Source: Isoetes taiwanensis (Eukaryota > Streptophyta > Lycopodiopsida > Isoetales > Isoetaceae). From it: a DNA stretch of 64,000 bases. The position numbers were made by a program, and so were the translations under genes. The stretch's first letter is position 1. Each line of letters opens with the position of its first letter. Shown piece by piece: positions 44,712 to 54,882 of this stretch. The notes under the pieces were generated by a model, which was not told where the DNA came from, ran no database searches, and saw only the letters and a program-made list of their open reading frames with translations. Where the stretch lies: positions 28,599,768 through 28,663,767 of the forward strand of contig JAJEKV010000001.1 in the NCBI GenBank assembly GCA_021234155.1, given 5' to 3'.

Positions 44712-45980
44712 TTACTGGGGTTCTCCCTTAATGTAACTGGCGAGTTGCATGTCTTTCTTCATTAAGGTTACCCTCTTAGCATGTACAGTGCAGGCTGTCG
44801 AGTCTTCAAAATGCTGCACCAGCTTCTACTCGGTTGCTTCCTGTAATGCCAGCAGCATCTCGTCCGTTACCCTCATGCCAGTGTTGTACTCTTGTATGAC
44901 TTCTCTCACCAGTCGAGCGAACGATGCACGGGGAATAAGGAAGCCAAAGCTGCGCTGAAAATGCCTAATCTCCCGTAGTGCTCGTTTCTGGCTGGACTTG
45001 GCTTTCCTTTTCACTGGCTTCTTTGGAGGAACCGGCTTCTCTGGCGGCGGCTTGAGCGTCTGCTTCTTGGATGGCCGTCCACCTATTACAAAAGTTACCT
45101 TGTTCTCCTGATAGTAGGAGTTGTAAGCCTCCCATTTCTTCATGAATTAATTGTGCTCCTTGAGCTTCTTCTGGTAGACCCTGATAGGGTCTATCACATA
45201 AGATTCCCGGGCAGGTCGTGGCAGTTTCTTCTTATCCCAAGTCGGGTAGGGTGGGGGCATCTGCACCTGCTCTGGCTGCTCCTGATCTCCTTGCTCGTCA
45301 CCTGGGGGCTTGGAAGAACTCCCACCTTCAAGGTTAGGATTGAAGTCTTCATCATCCGAGTCGTCCGACGAGGCTGGCTTGTCGGTCGGGCGCTCTTCGA
45401 TGACGATCTTCGTCTTCGGAGTCTTCTTAATTCTTCTCTTGGGCTGTTCCACGGCTTTGCCCTTTTTCTTCTTCTTCTCTTCGGCCTCCTTAGCCTCCTT
45501 TTCCTCCCTCTTTCTCTTCTTCTCTGCCCTTTTCTTCTCTCGGCGCCTCTCCTTCGCCTCATGCTTTCGAATCCAGGCCGCGAGTTCTTCCTCCAGGGTC
45601 GGCTCAGGGGTCGGCTCGGGAGTCGGCTCCCTCTGCTCTTCGTCCGCCTTTGCCTCCTGCTCTCGCTCGACCTTATCTTGCTTCTCCTTCTCTATCTGCT
45701 CGAGTACTTTCTGCATTTCGTCGTCGTCGCCCTCTATTTCCTCGAGCACTTCTGTCGAGGCCTCCGAGTGCACGTCCTCTTGGTCTACCTGCTGGTCTAT
45801 CTCCTGGTCCTGTGCTCCCTGTTGGGATCCTTCCCCTGGGTGCTCCTCTGAGACTGTTCCCTCACTCGATGAAGGCTGGTCTTCTCTCGCGAGAAGACGC
45901 TCCAGAAGCATCTGGTGAAGTTGGGCGCTAGCCGTTCCGTCTCCTCGAGGAACTCGAGCAGTCTGTTTGGTTCTCGCCAT
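44712..45980 (-). pseudogene. Histone H3-like protein with ~320-residue charged tail (retroelement ORF1)
   Basis: ATG 45,980 starts MARTKQTARVPRG: residues 1-8 of histone H3 exactly, K4 included, then diverging before K9. A long tail follows, acidic (EEIEGDDDEMQKVLEQIEKE) then very basic (ERRREKKRAEKKRKREEKEA). From residue ~334 comes an H3 fold: ALREIRHFQRSFGFLIPRAS (alphaN/alpha1), FARLVREVIQEYNTGMRVTD, LLALQEATE (alpha2), then [20 protein letters not shown] and [17 protein letters not shown] (alpha3 and C-terminus). About half of the ~90 fold residues equal canonical H3. Loop 1 has canonical length, while LIPxASF and RVTLMxKD recall CENH3. In-frame stops: TAA at codon 278 (45,147) and TAG at codon 385 (44,826). 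Everything else stays in one frame over 422 codons. A nucleosome-incorporating or H3-tail-mimicking protein is inferred. Confidence 0.85.
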
Positions 45981-46194
45981 GTTTTACGACTCTTCGATCG
46001 GAGGTCGGGCGCCCAAAAATTGCCTCAAAAAGCAGGAGCAAATTTCTAAACAGGAAGTATACAAATGAGGGGGGGTCTAGGTCTATTTATAGTTTGGCCA
46101 ATTTTAGGTCAGATTTCAAGTTACTCTTTTGGATGTGCCAAGACACCTATTAATCTATTACATATGCTTACTTCAGACTTTTCTAACCCATTGG

Positions 46195-46259
46195 TCTCAC
46201 GGTGTGCGCTGGGATGCAAAACCAAAAGTTGGTTTTGGGTCTGGGCGCATACCGTGAGA
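46195..46259. repeat. Hairpin copy c, upstream of the histone-like ORF
   Basis: TCTCACGGTGTGCGC pairs with GGGCGCATACCGTGAGA. Loop as in the other copies. It lies 215 bases before the ORF start. Confidence 0.85.
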
Positions 46260-46405
46260 CATTTCGCATTTTTGACTAAATTATATGATTTCTAGGCATA
46301 TTCTTAGGGGTATAACATACAAATCTGACTAATTCTTACCTTAAAACTCGATTTAGCATGTTAGTTTGTTAAAATTCATCATGTTTCAAGGAGATTATGG
46401 CCATG

Positions 46406-46470
46406 TCTCACGGTGTGCGCTGGGGTGCAAAACCAAAAGTTGGTTTTTGGCCTGGGCGCATACCGTGAGA
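46406..46470. repeat. Hairpin copy d, in the 5' leader
   Basis: TCTCACGGTGTGCGC pairs with GGGCGCATACCGTGAGA. It lies about 150 bases from copy c and 200 from the PBS, so it is probably in the 5' untranslated leader of the genomic RNA. Confidence 0.85.
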
Positions 46471-46665
46471 CATTGCTACTTTTGGTCAAAATTTATTCAA
46501 TCTTTTTAGTTTTTCCTTATTTTTCAATTCTCCTAACTGTTACTAGCTTAGCATATACACAAAAATGAGAAAAAAATTTCCCACTTTTTCGAGGTTTGAG
46601 AATCCTACTAAGTTAGTACTACTGGGAGCATGGTCAGTGCTTTGCTCTTGGTCACCAAGAACATA

Positions 46666-46677
46666 GCTTTGATACCA
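46666..46677 (-). promoter_or_regulatory. Primer-binding site, tRNA-Met type
   Basis: One base inside the 5' LTR the minus strand reads TGGTATCAAAGC, one mismatch from the usual plant initiator-Met PBS TGGTATCAGAGC. This fixes the element's orientation and shows which LTR is 5'. Confidence 0.8.
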
Positions 46678-46678
46678 C

Positions 46679-48236
46679 TGTGACGTCCCCTACTCATATA
46701 CGGTGCACTCACCGTATACGAACAGGAGTTCATCCCCCATACCAGCTCCATACTGATACAGGGCCCTCCACGTAACACTGCAACCTTGATGAGTTCCAGT
46801 GGGAAGAATGAAGGGGTCATTTTACCATGTCTCCCTCAGGGCCTACCTAGCTGCGGAAGCGTAAACATACATGTCAGTATACAACAACAACATCACATAA
46901 CCATCTCGAAGGATGGCTCATCACGTATCTGCATAGACAAAGATCAGTACATCACATGAGGAAATCCTACCCAAGGCTCGGACTCAAAGGGGATGACCGA
47001 CAGCTTGGGTCTCCAGAGTTCATTGCAGACAGAATTCATGGCAATGGATTTGGCTGGCATAAGAACATGGCTTAGGGTAGTCCACTCCATCCGCCCCTCC
47101 TGTGCACACTTTGCAGATTGGGTTGAAAAGTGTTGGGACCTGACTGTAGCCCACCGGATGCATAGCCAAAGGGGCTATTCCTGGGTTGCAACTCCCCAGT
47201 TCCGATGGGGCAGGTAGGGATCACTCCCTCCGGAGATCTACATGCTAACTCAAGGTGACTAGAGGGCCACTACCCTTATTCGACTTGAACCCAATGGAGA
47301 GTGACGCATCACTTCACGGGTGTCGAGCCCATGCCTTGCCCACACGCAATGGCAAGCCATTAGACCTAGTCTACAGGGGTCCCCGGTAGGCTTTACACAC
47401 CAGAGAGATCGTTCTCATGAGTCAGGACATGAACCTCCTTATGAGCCAGTCTGGCCCCTTCACCCACAACCCGGTGTGGCTCTTGTACACAGGCCGAATT
47501 TACAGTGTGCTAAAGAGGCTAGCTAGGAGCATCAACTACCAGGCTTTAAGGTCTCTACCCCCCTTCCCAATACAATGAGTCCACAGAGATACATCATCAT
47601 ACACATCACAGAAGAACTAAAGAACAAGATCTAATCTAAATCACAGAGTTAGGTTCTTTAGTTAGGGCTCGATATCTAGGGATCTAGATGGCTGCTATGG
47701 GCAATTTAAGGCTAAACCTACTTATTCAATGACTGGGAGGCGGTTTAGGCTATTAAATTGACAAAATATCTGATCCTTGGCTCGCTCCTCCTGCTCTGAA
47801 CTCGACCATCCTGCTGAACTGCTAGAAGATGAAGCTAGAAGTGGAAAACTGATGAGCTAAATCGCTCAGACAGAGTTTGGGAGGCAGGTTTGGCTCCTGG
47901 AGCAAGCAAAACAGAGACCTAGAATGCTATGGACGAAAATAGCAAGTTAGGATTTCCTTTTACCTAAATAGACAAGGGGTTAGGGCTAAGGTTTCCCATT
48001 ATCCCTTTAAGCATGTGGGATAATTGGGTATGACCCACTTGCCTTTATTAACTAGGTGGCATAAAGTGTCCACATTAATTGTGCACATAAATAAATGCAC
48101 ACACCTTGCAAGTTGCCCCCTAGGGTGCTACTTGCTTGGCTACACGTCGGCGTACACGTCAGTCGGGATGACGTGTATGCGTGACGAGGCAGTACAGTAT
48201 ACGTCCTGGGACCGTATACTGTGCTGGAACGTCACA
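46679..48236 (-). repeat. 5' LTR, full length (1,558 bp)
   Basis: Bounded by TGTGACGT and ACGTCACA, which are inverted copies of each other. Both ends carry small GTATAC-containing hairpins (near 46,697-46,720 and 48,190-48,222). The U3 start (48,236 down to 48,097) matches the solo fragment at 21,712. No clear TATA box stands out. The short open frames are shared with the other LTR and look non-coding. Confidence 0.9.
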
Positions 48237-48242
48237 GGCGAT
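48237..48242. repeat. Target site duplication GGCGAT, right copy
   Basis: Matches 40,131-40,136. Sequence beyond it resumes the copia gag region. Confidence 0.8.
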
Positions 48243-48480
48243 AATGTAACAACTAATGTTTATATGAGTTGTCTACTGAGTAGGCATCAGAATCTATAAG
48301 CATATCAAACTCATCATGGACCATGTGCCCCTCATCCCATATTCTAACAAGAAGTTTATGTTCAGTAGCAAACTCCTTGTAGAAACATTCACCTTCCAGA
48401 TGTCCAATCTTCTTACAATACTCACAGCAAAGCAAATTTCTTTGAAGGAGGACCAGTAAATCTCCAATGAGTTTTTTCAA
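48243..48480 (-). pseudogene. Ty1/copia Gag zinc knuckle, 5' part of the interrupted copia element
   Basis: Minus strand: LCCEYCKKIGHLEGECFYKE gives C-x2-C-x4-H-x4-C, the nucleocapsid knuckle, followed by an acidic linker running up to the retroelement insertion. The protease part continues at 40,136 on the far side. Together the two pieces form one copia element split by the 8.1 kb insert. Confidence 0.75.
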
Positions 48481-48665
48481 AGCCTATCTCTAATGAGATG
48501 TGCAATTAGATACTCTCCAATTTCCAGTCAATGTCTAATAAGATTTTTCAAATCTAGCAAGTCGATCTCCAATGAGATGTGCAATAGATACTGGCCAATT
48601 TACAGCCAATTTCCAATAAGATTTTTCAATTTCCAGCAAGTCAATCTCTAATGAGATAGTAAAAA
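48480..48665. repeat. ~80-90 bp tandem repeats
   Basis: About two and a half copies of a unit containing CTCCAATGAGATGTGCAAT and CCAATTTCCAG, interleaved with TAAGATTTTTCAA. It may be duplicated copia Gag coding sequence; no open frame runs through it. Confidence 0.6.
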
Positions 48666-48679
48666 CAATAAGACATATT

Positions 48680-48840
48680 CCAAGATATGAATGCTAAATG
48701 GCGATGCCATAGAATGCTAACATCGTCACCAGATGGAGTCATAGCATGTACAAATTCATTAATCAATTTTAGCATCATTATAAGATGCAATTATAGCATG
48801 TACAAACTCATCATTCAGTTTTAATTCATACATATATATA
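48680..48840 (-). pseudogene. Second copia fragment, GAG-pre-integrase
   Basis: The minus strand near 48,760-48,690 reads NEFVHAMTPSGDDVSILWHR, the LWHR hallmark of the copia pre-integrase domain. It lies upstream of the Gag knuckle at 48,430, so it cannot be part of the same collinear element; it belongs to another, rearranged copy. A weaker duplicate of its start occurs near 48,790-48,830. Confidence 0.55.
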
Positions 48841-50980
48841 CCACAGTGCAGGCCAAACGACACATCTAAAGAAATCGATTGACATGAAAAATAAAAATTG
48901 GATACTCGTAAAATTCATTAGTAATAATAACATATGGATGAATGGAAAAAACTCTAGCATTGCAAATCAATGCCAGCGGAAGGAACAAAAAATATAAACA
49001 TAATGTACAAAAACACAAATGAAAGAACTTGAAAACCTCCAGAGGGGTTGGTCGTGTGTGCCACGCAAACAAAAACCTAGGTGGGTGTTGATCAAAGTGC
49101 TTACACATTATAGAGATCTCACCCTTACTTCATAATTGGAGCATGCATATGGTTTTACTTTCTAGAATAACAAGGTGGAGGCTTAATGCGGGTTTATCCA
49201 TCCTCCCATGCTTCCAAGATCCTCCACAAGCGATGGTGTTCAACTTAGAGTAAAATCGATTCAGAATAGACTTCATCATTTTCAGTTATTTTTATGTTTC
49301 TGGCCTTGCAAGTTACTAAAATACAGTACGAATCGGTACTTGGTGTTGGAAATGTGTCTTATGTTAGATGACCTAGATCATGTGTTAGTTTGTTAAAGTT
49401 GATGGCCCTGATGGATGCAATGAACATTTCATGTTATTTTACATCATTTTGGACAACTCTACTGAACATCACGGTGCAAAATAAACAAGAGGATATATTT
49501 GATGATGGCAGATAAATATGCGAGTTTCATCTTCGAAATAGTTTTGCTGCATTATTGTTGCACATACCACAGAAAGAACAATCAAAATTCTATTACTAAC
49601 ATCAGAAACTAATCACTAGTTTTCATGCAATAAAGTTTAAGATCATCATAATTATCGAGATTGTCTGATATTGCTACATATGATAGTCCCAGTCTTTGGT
49701 ATCAACATAATGATATATCTCCAAGTTTAAATCCTCAGATCAATAATCCGTAAGGTGCGAGAGTATATCTATGGTTGCATCTTATTGCGTGTATGTTAGG
49801 TGAAAGACAAGCTATAGCTGCAGCTTATGGTGGATATTAAAGCATGATGCTTATCGAGACTATGACCCCTCCAATCTAGTCATCACCAAATGTATAAAAA
49901 GCAATTCGCTTTGGAAGAACTTAAAAACTTTCAATCCAATATAAAATATGCGCCTTCTACTCGAAGAAAAGGAATGGTCGACCTATTAGACCTTGGCTCT
50001 TTACAAGTAGCAAAGTGATGCTATTGTTCATGCTATCTGAGTCCTTATTTATCATAATACCTTGGCGTAACACACGAATTAGTTATTTTATTATTGTTCA
50101 ACTATTTCTTAACAATCACATGGACTGCTCACCGAAGGTGGGCAATTTTCTAGTAATTAACTAAGAAATTATGAAATATAAGGTTATTAATTCCAAGGCT
50201 AATGAGTTGATTGTATTTTTTAGGCACTCGAAGATGGAGCCTGGGTGTAGGATCATTTGACAGGTGGTATAAGCAGTTGTAGTTATAAGACCCTATGGAT
50301 TTTTGAGTTGAAAGTGCTGGGTTTTTTAGAATCACATTAGTGGAGCCAATAAATTCATATGGTTTTTATATATATAAATTAAAAAAATCATCGCAAAGTG
50401 ACCCTTTATAAATAATCTTGTGAAGTTCGCCTGCATCGACATTGGAGTATTGGTTCTAGCATTCTACATCGACGAGGTCATCCAAATAAGTAGGGTCGGG
50501 AGTCGAGCGTTTAGGCCAAGAGTTTCGATCCAGAAGATATGAATGAAATTTGGGTTGTTAAGTCTTCATCACTTATTTACCTTCTCCAACATGGTATTGG
50601 ATGAATTGGCAAGGGAAGTACATGTCGGAAGTATGATAAGTTTATGCTTATGGATTTAACAAAAAGACTGTGGAGTTGTATTCCTTACGGGGGGAAATGG
50701 GCTTAGGATGGTAAGCATTGCATAAGGGAGAATGTTAGTATTTATATTGTTCAATGAAGTTTATAGATCTACATCAGAATGACACAAGTCTTGGGACTTC
50801 TTCGACATGTTGGGATTGTTATTATGATCGCCATCACTAAGTTAGCAACTTCGACATGGTTAGGTTGTATGAGCAACCTCTACAAGGGGCAAGAGTATGA
50901 TCTAGGCACATGTTTAGTAAATACTCTAATGAACATCACTCAATCATTGTATCACAGTGTCTTGATGTCGTGGTATTTGT
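48841..50980. other. No gene recognised
   Basis: AT-rich sequence without repeats or coding signatures that I can support. Confidence 0.4.
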
Positions 50981-51776
50981 TATGTACTTGGATCCTCTGG
51001 GGTCGGACTTCCAGGTTCGGTGGCCTGGGTTGCTGCGGCATAAATCATGTTCTATATTCTCTATATTTGTGCTCTGTGACATCGGGGGTAGTTCTCCTGG
51101 CGAGGATGCTACGTCAGTAAACTCTTGTGAACTCCCATGGTAAGAGGTCCTCTAGTGCCAGACATGGGCTGAGAGGGTATGTGCATACGAGGTTCATCCC
51201 ACCACCCGCTACAGGGCTTGGAATGTAAGGTGGCTAGGCAATATGCTGCTAACAGGACATGTATGTAGCTGAGCTACTCGTTGTCCCGGAGCTTGTTATG
51301 ATGGTTTGGTACTTGGTTATGTTCTTTGCTCTTGATGTTCATGATGTTTCCTTTATTGTCACAGTCTAGCATTGCACCATAGGTTCTTGTGTCGTTGGGT
51401 TGCTTATGTTCTTGTTATCCAAGATTCCAGAGAGTTTCCATGTTGCAGATGCAGGTATGGGATCCCCGCTTAGTCACGGGGACTAACCCTTTGAACGCAT
51501 GTGCAGTGATTGAGCAAGGTGGTGCTCGAGTTAGTAGCAGCGGTACTCCAGATCGTGGATGAGTTTGGAAGTTTCTAGAAGAGAAAGCTTTAGCTTGGTG
51601 ATGAACTTATATTCATTTTGAATGTTATTTCCCTAGAGTGGATCATTCCCAATTATTTATTGGAAGATTAAATTCTTCACCAAAATTATACTTAAAATTT
51701 TTACACCAACCTAGATTTAGTAAAGTTTTGACAAGATCCCGAGTTGCCAAGAGGGCCAACTTGGTAGGCTCGTCAC
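50981..51776 (-). repeat. Possible solo LTR
   Basis: On the minus strand, position 51,776 begins TGTGACGAGCCTACC, resembling the TGTGACG start of Ty3-type LTRs here and at 40,137/46,679. The following several hundred bases are moderately GC-rich and have no partner in the window. The other boundary is uncertain. Weak call based on the terminus only. Confidence 0.3.
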
Positions 51777-53649
51777 AACAGATTAATCCAAAGTTAGCAC
51801 CTTACAAAAATTACTAAGACCACCATTGAGAATGAATCAAAGTTTGTATGTTTAATAGTTGTAACACTCCTGCTGATTTATGGTCTTCTAATTGTGTCTC
51901 GTAGCTCTTTTGTGGTTTCTCTTGTTTGCTTATAACCTGCAATATCAGACATGATGGACAAAATTAGAAGACTTTACGGTGCATATATATTTGCAAGGTA
52001 ACATGGACGTAGATTGACAATGTAAAATTCTCTGTTGTTTCGTCAGGTGGCCGTAAAAAGGCACATATAGGCTTGAAGGAAAAATAAAGCATACCTGAAT
52101 GCCAATACGAAAAGATCTAGACTTGTAGAAGAAGTATCTGACTCAAAAGGGCACAAAAGCGAAGAAAATCTGGGAGAAATATGGAGCAATTTGTACAGGC
52201 TTTGCCATAGCCGAGCTACGCCCCATGTAATTTTTAAGGGATTTCTAATTTTTAGAGCCGTAAGATTAAAAATTAACAGATCTCAGGGCCAATATAAAGA
52301 CACACCAAAATTATGTGATGTGGCATGCAAGGTATATAGGCTAGAATTCCAGGGATTGTTGTAGGGGGAGTTAGGCAAGCCTGCTAAAAATACAACCCTC
52401 AAGTTTTCAACCTAAACTTTTAAATGTTCTGATCTGCATTTTTTGTCTATACATTAGTCAAAGAGACTTGGGCCTTGAAGTAGTATGCAAATGGGTGTTG
52501 AATGTGTAAGATTGAAAGTCTCCTCTATGTCTGAAACGAATTTAGGATAATTTAGTATTGAGGTGCAGCATTGTATTATGTCTAAACCTTGTATTATGGC
52601 TTTTCAGCTGTTGGATAACAACACATTTGGCAGCATATTCTCTCTCCATAAATCCACAACGTCCAAGCCGAGTCTTTTGCAGGTCAAACTGGCCACTTTG
52701 AAGGGGGCATTATTAAGGCACAGACCATTGCATAAAACAGTATTTTCGCTTTAATATAGTATAGTATGAAAACAACATGACAGATTACTGCATGGCAACA
52801 CTCCATGAGCCAACAACATGAAGAACACCACAGAATGACATGAGCCTGGGGAATCAAACCCCAGATGAATCCACAGCTCATGGCTTACATGTACGACACG
52901 CTCGGATCATGCACAGGGGCCATCAAACACATGCCATTGGCTGCCATTCCAAGCTCCAGCTGTCAATGGCATGCATTTGATGATCCTATACGTGATTTTC
53001 TTGGATCCCTGGAAGCCAACAAACACAATTTGTTAGTGAGCTTGGGGAATTGAACCCCAACGCAATGCCAATGCTCGTCCGAGCATAAGGGAGATCCCAG
53101 TAGGGGGTCTCCCTTATGACCAGGGGCCAAAGCCCTCTAAAAGTCTGCAGATGTTAGTAACGAAGTGCAATCAACAAAGCATGAACAAGACATAGCATCA
53201 AACAACCAAATATCACATATTCATAGGCTTAGAAAATGTACATATGGCATGGGTGCCACACACATCAAACTACTAAGGTCACGCCAGGGTTAATGGTAAG
53301 AGCAGCCGCAGATGCAATCTCCGGAGGAAATGCCATGGCCAATGGAGCGGCCACAAGGAGTTTTCATGCTCATCCATGGAGCAATATCTTGCCTCAGGGC
53401 GGCCAAAGCAAGGTCACGACGCACGAGCACATACATCACGTGCGAGGTTGGAGCTTCTTATGCCCGGCTAAGGTGGATAAGGCACGAAGCTCCCGCCATG
53501 ATGCTTCAGCCTCTCGATCTAGATCCTTGGCAATAAAGAGAACCTGCCCTTGCTTAAAATTCGAAAGGAATAAGCGGATGATATGATTTCCTAAGGCACA
53601 GACCTCAGGGATAATAGAGATGTCTACTTCCTTGTCAAGGTCTATGGTG
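51777..53649. other. No gene; two tRNA-like T-arm motifs
   Basis: On the minus strand GGGGTTTGATTCCCC (52,863-52,849) and GGGGTTCAATTCCCC (53,058-53,044) resemble a tRNA T-arm/B-box but lack a convincing A-box or cloverleaf, so they may be SINE tails or chance. A 30-bp hairpin AAGGGAGA ... TCTCCCTT lies near 53,088-53,117. A moderately GC-rich block at 53,280-53,560 has open frames on both strands (minus: RLFLSNFKQGQVLFIAKDLD) that I cannot assign. Confidence 0.35.
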
Positions 53650-53746
53650 ATGTCTAGTATAATTCAAAAATCCCATCGATCCGAGCCATCGAATTAACTT
53701 TCTAGATTGGGTCGGATCGATGGAATTTTTGAATTATACTAGACAT
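53650..53746. repeat. 97-bp snapback, 35-bp arms with one mismatch
   Basis: The left arm (53,650-53,684) starts ATGTCTAGTATAATTC and ends CATCGATCCGA. The right arm (53,712-53,746) is its inverse complement apart from one base (TCC against TTC). The loop is 27 bases. No transposon terminus or target duplication is obvious (flanks TATGGTG and GCTAGAA). It could be a young MITE or an inverted-repeat precursor of small RNA. Confidence 0.9.
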
Positions 53747-54653
53747 GCTAGAACAATAAACACATGCTAACCAAACCGTTCAATAGGATCTTGTTTTTTA
53801 TAAATGTATAAATGCATAAATGTGTTTGCACTTGGTGTATTGGTCATCTTGCCTGATGAGATTAGGGCAAAGACGTGCTGGAACAGGCCTTGCTGATTCA
53901 GGATTTGAGATGGGCGTCACGGTTGCAGCAACAGGGCTGCTTGTTACTGCTCATGTATGTACGAGTTTATAAATTTATAGATATGGACCGCTTACACAGT
54001 GTTTTTGGACTTTTTTTAATGTTGGAGTTCTGCATCTTTCTGCATTGGCTAGTGATTGCTTCTGTGACCACAAATTACAATTTCAAGATGGCTCTCTACA
54101 CAATCGGAATTGAAGGACTCAATTGCAAGATTAACGCAATCCTTTATTCGTCTTCATTGTTTGACTTTTTCTCGCCTGCCTAAGTACAACTTCCAATTCA
54201 ATCTGCAAATGCCTGCCTAAATACATCTCTCAATTGAATCTTTAAAGTCTGCTCAGAGGCAACGATTTTAGAAATCAGCTCATATTTAATAGCTGGAATT
54301 TAACTTCCACTGATAATAGGCCCCAACCTCATTTTCTGTATCGCCTTTAGGACTTTCACTAGCAATAAGATCCTCTGATCACCTTATTATGTAGATGGAA
54401 GAAGTATGTCTCAAGAGGCCAAAGCAGCAGCTTGTTGGAGCAGTATGGCGTGCACGATTAAAAGAAGGTGCAGAGAGAGTACTCATTCTCGTCCAGTTTT
54501 GCTGTTTCATGGATGTTTTCTCCAATTATGTCCTCCAAGTTCATCAGGTATATTTTAATGATGCCATTTAAGTGTATAGGCCATATTGGCATTGTATCAT
54601 ACGAACATTATACTCGTATGCACAAAAGATGGTCGTCACACAGATGCAAAAAG
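53747..54653. other. Exon-like pieces, unassigned
   Basis: Around 53,870-53,955 an open piece starting after an AG (GKDVLEQALLIQDLRWASRL) ends before GTATGT. Around 54,420-54,545 another (LVGAVWRARLKEGAERVLIL) ends before GTATATT. Both could be exons of one old plus-strand gene, but I do not recognise it. Confidence 0.25.
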
Positions 54654-54733
54654 GTAGCTGCACAAGACAGGGTTTGAACTCGTAACCTTCCAGTTGCAAG
54701 TCACACACCCTTGCCAAATGCGCTACCAATATT
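54654..54733 (-). ncRNA. tRNA-derived sequence (SINE head or tRNA relic)
   Basis: Minus strand: an A-box-like TAGCGCATTTGG about 45 bases before a B-box-like GAGTTCAAACCC, with TGGTAGC at the start and GCTACC at the end as a short acceptor-like pairing. The anticodon arm does not pair, so it is not a functional tRNA. Internal pol III promoter spacing is as expected for a tRNA-derived SINE. Confidence 0.5.
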
Positions 54734-54786
54734 TGTTGAAGATATTCCTTCACGTCTTTCTCATATGTGGGATTATTTCCAGGAGG

Positions 54787-54804
54787 TTCTAGAATATTCT
54801 AGAA
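54787..54804 (+). promoter_or_regulatory. Perfect four-unit heat-shock element
   Basis: TTCTAGAATATTCTAGAA equals TTCnnGAAnnTTCnnGAA with no mismatch, the binding site for a heat-shock factor trimer. It lies 71 bases upstream of TATATAA at 54,876, a typical promoter distance. Confidence 0.75.
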
Positions 54805-54875
54805 CTTAAATGCACGCACGACACTTGGCGCGATCTCATCCATTGGAGTGGCGCGATCCTGACCGTTGGCCTAGA

Positions 54876-54882
54876 TATATAA
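54876..54882 (+). promoter_or_regulatory. TATA box of the gypsy LTR
   Basis: TATATAA in a GC-richer context, followed about 30 bases on by the expected start region. The leader continues to gag at about 55,150. Confidence 0.6.

Larger units (their letters stand above)
40137..48236 (-). mobile_element. LTR retroelement carrying a histone H3-like gene, nested in copia
   Basis: Transcribed on the minus strand. Ends are TGTGACG (40,137) and CGTCACA (48,236), flanked by GGCGAT on both sides (40,131-40,136 and 48,237-48,242), a target duplication. Order 5' to 3': LTR 48,236-46,679; PBS; spacer with two hairpins; histone H3-like ORF; spacer with two hairpins; unknown ORF2; gag with zinc knuckle; first residues of protease; truncated LTR 40,858-40,137. 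Reverse transcriptase, RNase H and integrase are absent, so this copy cannot move alone. The Gag type and tRNA-Met PBS suggest Ty3/gypsy, but without pol this is not provable. The shared ~720 bp of the LTRs differ at about 17 sites by my count (~97-98% identical), indicating a fairly recent insertion. Confidence 0.85.

Noticed and set aside
45153-45918. Long plus-strand frames opposite the histone-like gene
   Set aside because: They are antisense shadows of a low-complexity Lys/Glu-rich sequence, giving Leu- or Ser-rich nonsense.
44712-45980. A host histone H3 gene accidentally trapped in the repeat
   Set aside because: The exact H3 start and the fold are separated by a long tail unlike any host H3, the gene lies in element order between PBS and gag, and it shares the hairpin module with ORF2; not fully excluded without other copies.
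52849-53058. Two tRNA genes
   Set aside because: Only T-arm-like words are visible; no cloverleaf can be drawn.
54654-54733. A functional tRNA gene
   Set aside because: A- and B-box-like words are present but the anticodon stem does not pair, so a SINE or relic is likelier.
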